Shown here piece after piece: positions 7,801-7,997 of a DNA stretch of 7,997 bases (within the stretch, counting starts at the first letter, position 1; every line of letters begins with the position of its first letter). The translations under genes were made by a program, and so were the position numbers. The notes below the pieces were generated by a model, which was not told the DNA's origin, searched no databases, and saw nothing but the letters and a program-made list of their open reading frames with translations. The DNA comes from Candidatus Omnitrophota bacterium (lineage in GTDB: Bacteria > Omnitrophota > Koll11 > VGKN01): the NCBI GenBank assembly GCA_016867055.1, contig VGKN01000059.1, positions 1-7,997 on the forward strand, written 5' to 3'.

Positions 7801-7997
7801 TCTTGGCTATAGGGCATTTTCTACAATATGGGAAAACTTATCTAGGGCTCAGGTAAAAGAAGGGGTTGTTATCCAAAGTAACAATGTTATGGAAAATAGC
7901 AGATTTAAAGTTGAGATTGCCTCCAACGGAACATTATCAATCACTGACAAACAAACTGGCGCGCAATATAATGGCTTGGGTATCTTTGAGGATGGCG
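4811..7997 (+). CDS. ROK-family domain fused to GH38 alpha-mannosidase (3' partial)
   Basis: The frame is open from 4622 to the right edge. ATG 4811 is the first ATG and is used here for numbering, giving 1,062 residues in the window. No Shine-Dalgarno sequence precedes it, and coding-like sequence upstream suggests the true chain begins earlier or is the continuation of the gene ending at 4670. After a basic helical leader (1-57) come a ROK fold (about 58-412), a short linker and a GH38 retaining alpha-mannosidase (about 428 onward), whose beta-rich C-terminal part runs off the window. No signal peptide or membrane helix is seen, so this portion should be cytoplasmic if the upstream topology holds. 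GH38 enzymes release alpha-linked mannose from glycans. ROK proteins are sugar kinases or sugar-sensing regulators. The pairing suggests mannose release and subsequent phosphorylation or sensing (inference). Codon use looks like that of the upstream gene. Confidence 0.9.
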   Translation, partial: MKEELIRVFRGYLKSLETERRNIRKENSLTVRIRRHLKTIRTSRQVPPKLAEGTQKSRILKVGVDIGGTNVRVGFVEDGTDRVIYRYSIELKKMAGKVSIEEAVSKAAEIILKNTPGLEASGWMVSRNVGISAPGIHSKEGIVLGNVPNVPDLLNQKLYKLLQNKLGQPWILNPQNVDNDGLLQGALMANRYLEDLLRRGEPFQEGKILCLIPGTGLARGVYRVANGKIAEMIDAQQYRAYRYPDFEEISVLAKAEQEWRKEEPDHQDPFFITDFLAGKWIRELTRSIGMDVSSAELRRLALSQDERAKDVYKNIGYSLAWCIMNVHDGRQDRVFKLGEVGDMTGITRVLIGGWLVSDAAKKISLPIARRLLDEKGYKDIKLVEIDTIPALKELKIEEVGVVAAADRAGWASRLPKLTLERLSEIKKITVFTVPHTHWDREWYWPLAKFRGHLVKMMDSLLDTLDSNPDFYFLLDGQTLLLLDYLEALPLWSRKRARERLRQHINSGRLLVGPWAVSPDTRLAEELFIRNALIARRIARQLDIPPERLMPIGYIPDSFGHPGQLPQVLTSLGIHRAMFWRGLNIQPEELRQLNAWSAQTGERVLVHWFLPGGYGNATFLSKNSITPFQHLLRIIIEKISRLLTIFKPSSSNVEIRNGLLDLIQILSEHLPDNGIAFQMETLSAVRAAFNQQGTTPAELLAKQVISLLPFSMDSADEIPLLMMGGSDHTGPNPAIAGVIGSMNENNAEGLKAALVERLVREWPHIPQEEIKKVVDNITFEVKLSGLNEYWQAAGSSTDLAKVANLSGEQTNGEYTYTHLDTLSTNIPTLKQPFLQLSRRLTRWAEPFAILAMLAGVPNFQADGQVWNALTIAEDKLIQVLAHDTITGTHVREVARDVQRRFDEAGRISEEVTYGALDDIAKKIDTSKFNRPLVVFNPSPWPRRQETLTVNLFVDKDPTDKNLVFQDGDIRLYSQVVKCEPVRGGWNVTAVVNMPEIPALGYRAFSTIWENLSRAQVKEGVVIQSNNVMENSRFKVEIASNGTLSITDKQTGAQYNGLGIFEDG
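4979..6049 (+). other. Domain: ROK-family sugar kinase/regulator, atypical, zinc motif absent
   Basis: About residues 57-413. VGVDIGGTN (62-70) is the phosphate-1 ATP loop. NVGISAPGIHSKEG (129-142) and VPNVPDL (148-154) match the ROK GIAAPG..D..G...NLP region. NVDNDGLLQGAL (176-187) holds the catalytic-Asp motif, with Asp180 the likely base. IPGTGLARGV (212-221) is the phosphate-2 loop, and VLIGGWLVS (349-357) is the C-terminal adenosine-side glycine turn. In ordinary ROK proteins the second loop leads to GEIGH and a C-x-C-G-x-x-G-C zinc cluster. Here the text is AEMID, with Glu231 kept and Asp234 at the His position, and no cysteine cluster follows. A 60-100 residue charged, helical segment replaces it. 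The fold call is firm; sugar kinase activity is uncertain. Confidence 0.8.
6092..7997 (+). other. Domain: glycoside hydrolase family 38 alpha-mannosidase (3' partial)
   Basis: From about residue 428. VPHTHWDREWY (433-443) contains the first metal ligands, His435 or His437 and Asp439 by family pattern. FLLDGQ (472-477) and GRLLVGPWAVSPD (507-519) are the next conserved strands. GYIPDSFGH (552-560) carries the nucleophile, Asp556. GGSDHTGP (723-730) is the substrate-side DH motif, and LAHDTITGTH (879-888) supplies the late metal-binding His881. HLDTLSTNIPTLKQ is the usual strand after the catalytic barrel. A beta-sandwich follows, with VFNPSPWPR and the family's C-terminal NSRFKVEIASNGTLSI block, then IFEDG at the edge. 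All core residues are present, so an active Zn/Ca-dependent retaining alpha-mannosidase is expected. Linkage specificity cannot be read, and the C-terminus is outside the window. Confidence 0.92.

Noticed and set aside
1..7997. CRISPR array, tRNA or rRNA, insertion sequence or tandem repeats
   Set aside because: No regularly spaced direct repeats, cloverleaf, rRNA-like segments or transposase motifs were seen; the whole window reads as protein coding on the + strand.

Overview
The window is coding DNA on the + strand from end to end: two very long open frames, no RNA gene, no mobile element and no intergenic gap. The first is open at the left edge and stops at 4670. The second runs in another frame from at least 4811 (open from 4622) past the right edge. 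Base composition looks moderately AT-rich, with much AGG/AGA arginine and ATA isoleucine and few convincing Shine-Dalgarno sites. Giant fused multidomain proteins of this style suggest an uncultivated bacterium, perhaps of the Omnitrophota type. That assignment is inference, not something the sequence proves.

Left part (3-4670): one membrane protein of at least 1,555 codons. In order it carries the end of a GT-B glycosyltransferase of the MurG/MGDG-synthase type, four transmembrane helices, a Bud32/RIO-like kinase fold, a helical stretch, four more transmembrane helices, and an alpha/beta hydrolase with a visible Ser-Asp-His triad. The even helix counts and the basic flanks put all three soluble domains on the same, probably cytoplasmic, side.

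Junction (4622-4810): the first frame ends in TAG at 4668-4670, but protein-like sequence continues at once in the -1 frame with no good start codon. A single missing base in the AAAGGG run at 4644-4649 would join both frames into one polypeptide of roughly 2,670 residues inside the window, open at both ends. A perfect 8-bp hairpin lies exactly there.

Right part (4811-7997): a ROK-family sugar kinase/regulator domain is fused in frame to a GH38 alpha-mannosidase with its metal ligands and nucleophile present. The simplest reading of this pair is release of mannose followed by its phosphorylation or sensing. However, the ROK part lacks the usual cysteine zinc motif, so kinase activity is uncertain. 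Together the window encodes glycan-making, glycan-cutting, esterase-like and kinase-like modules in one or two giant chains, an arrangement I do not recognise as a named system.
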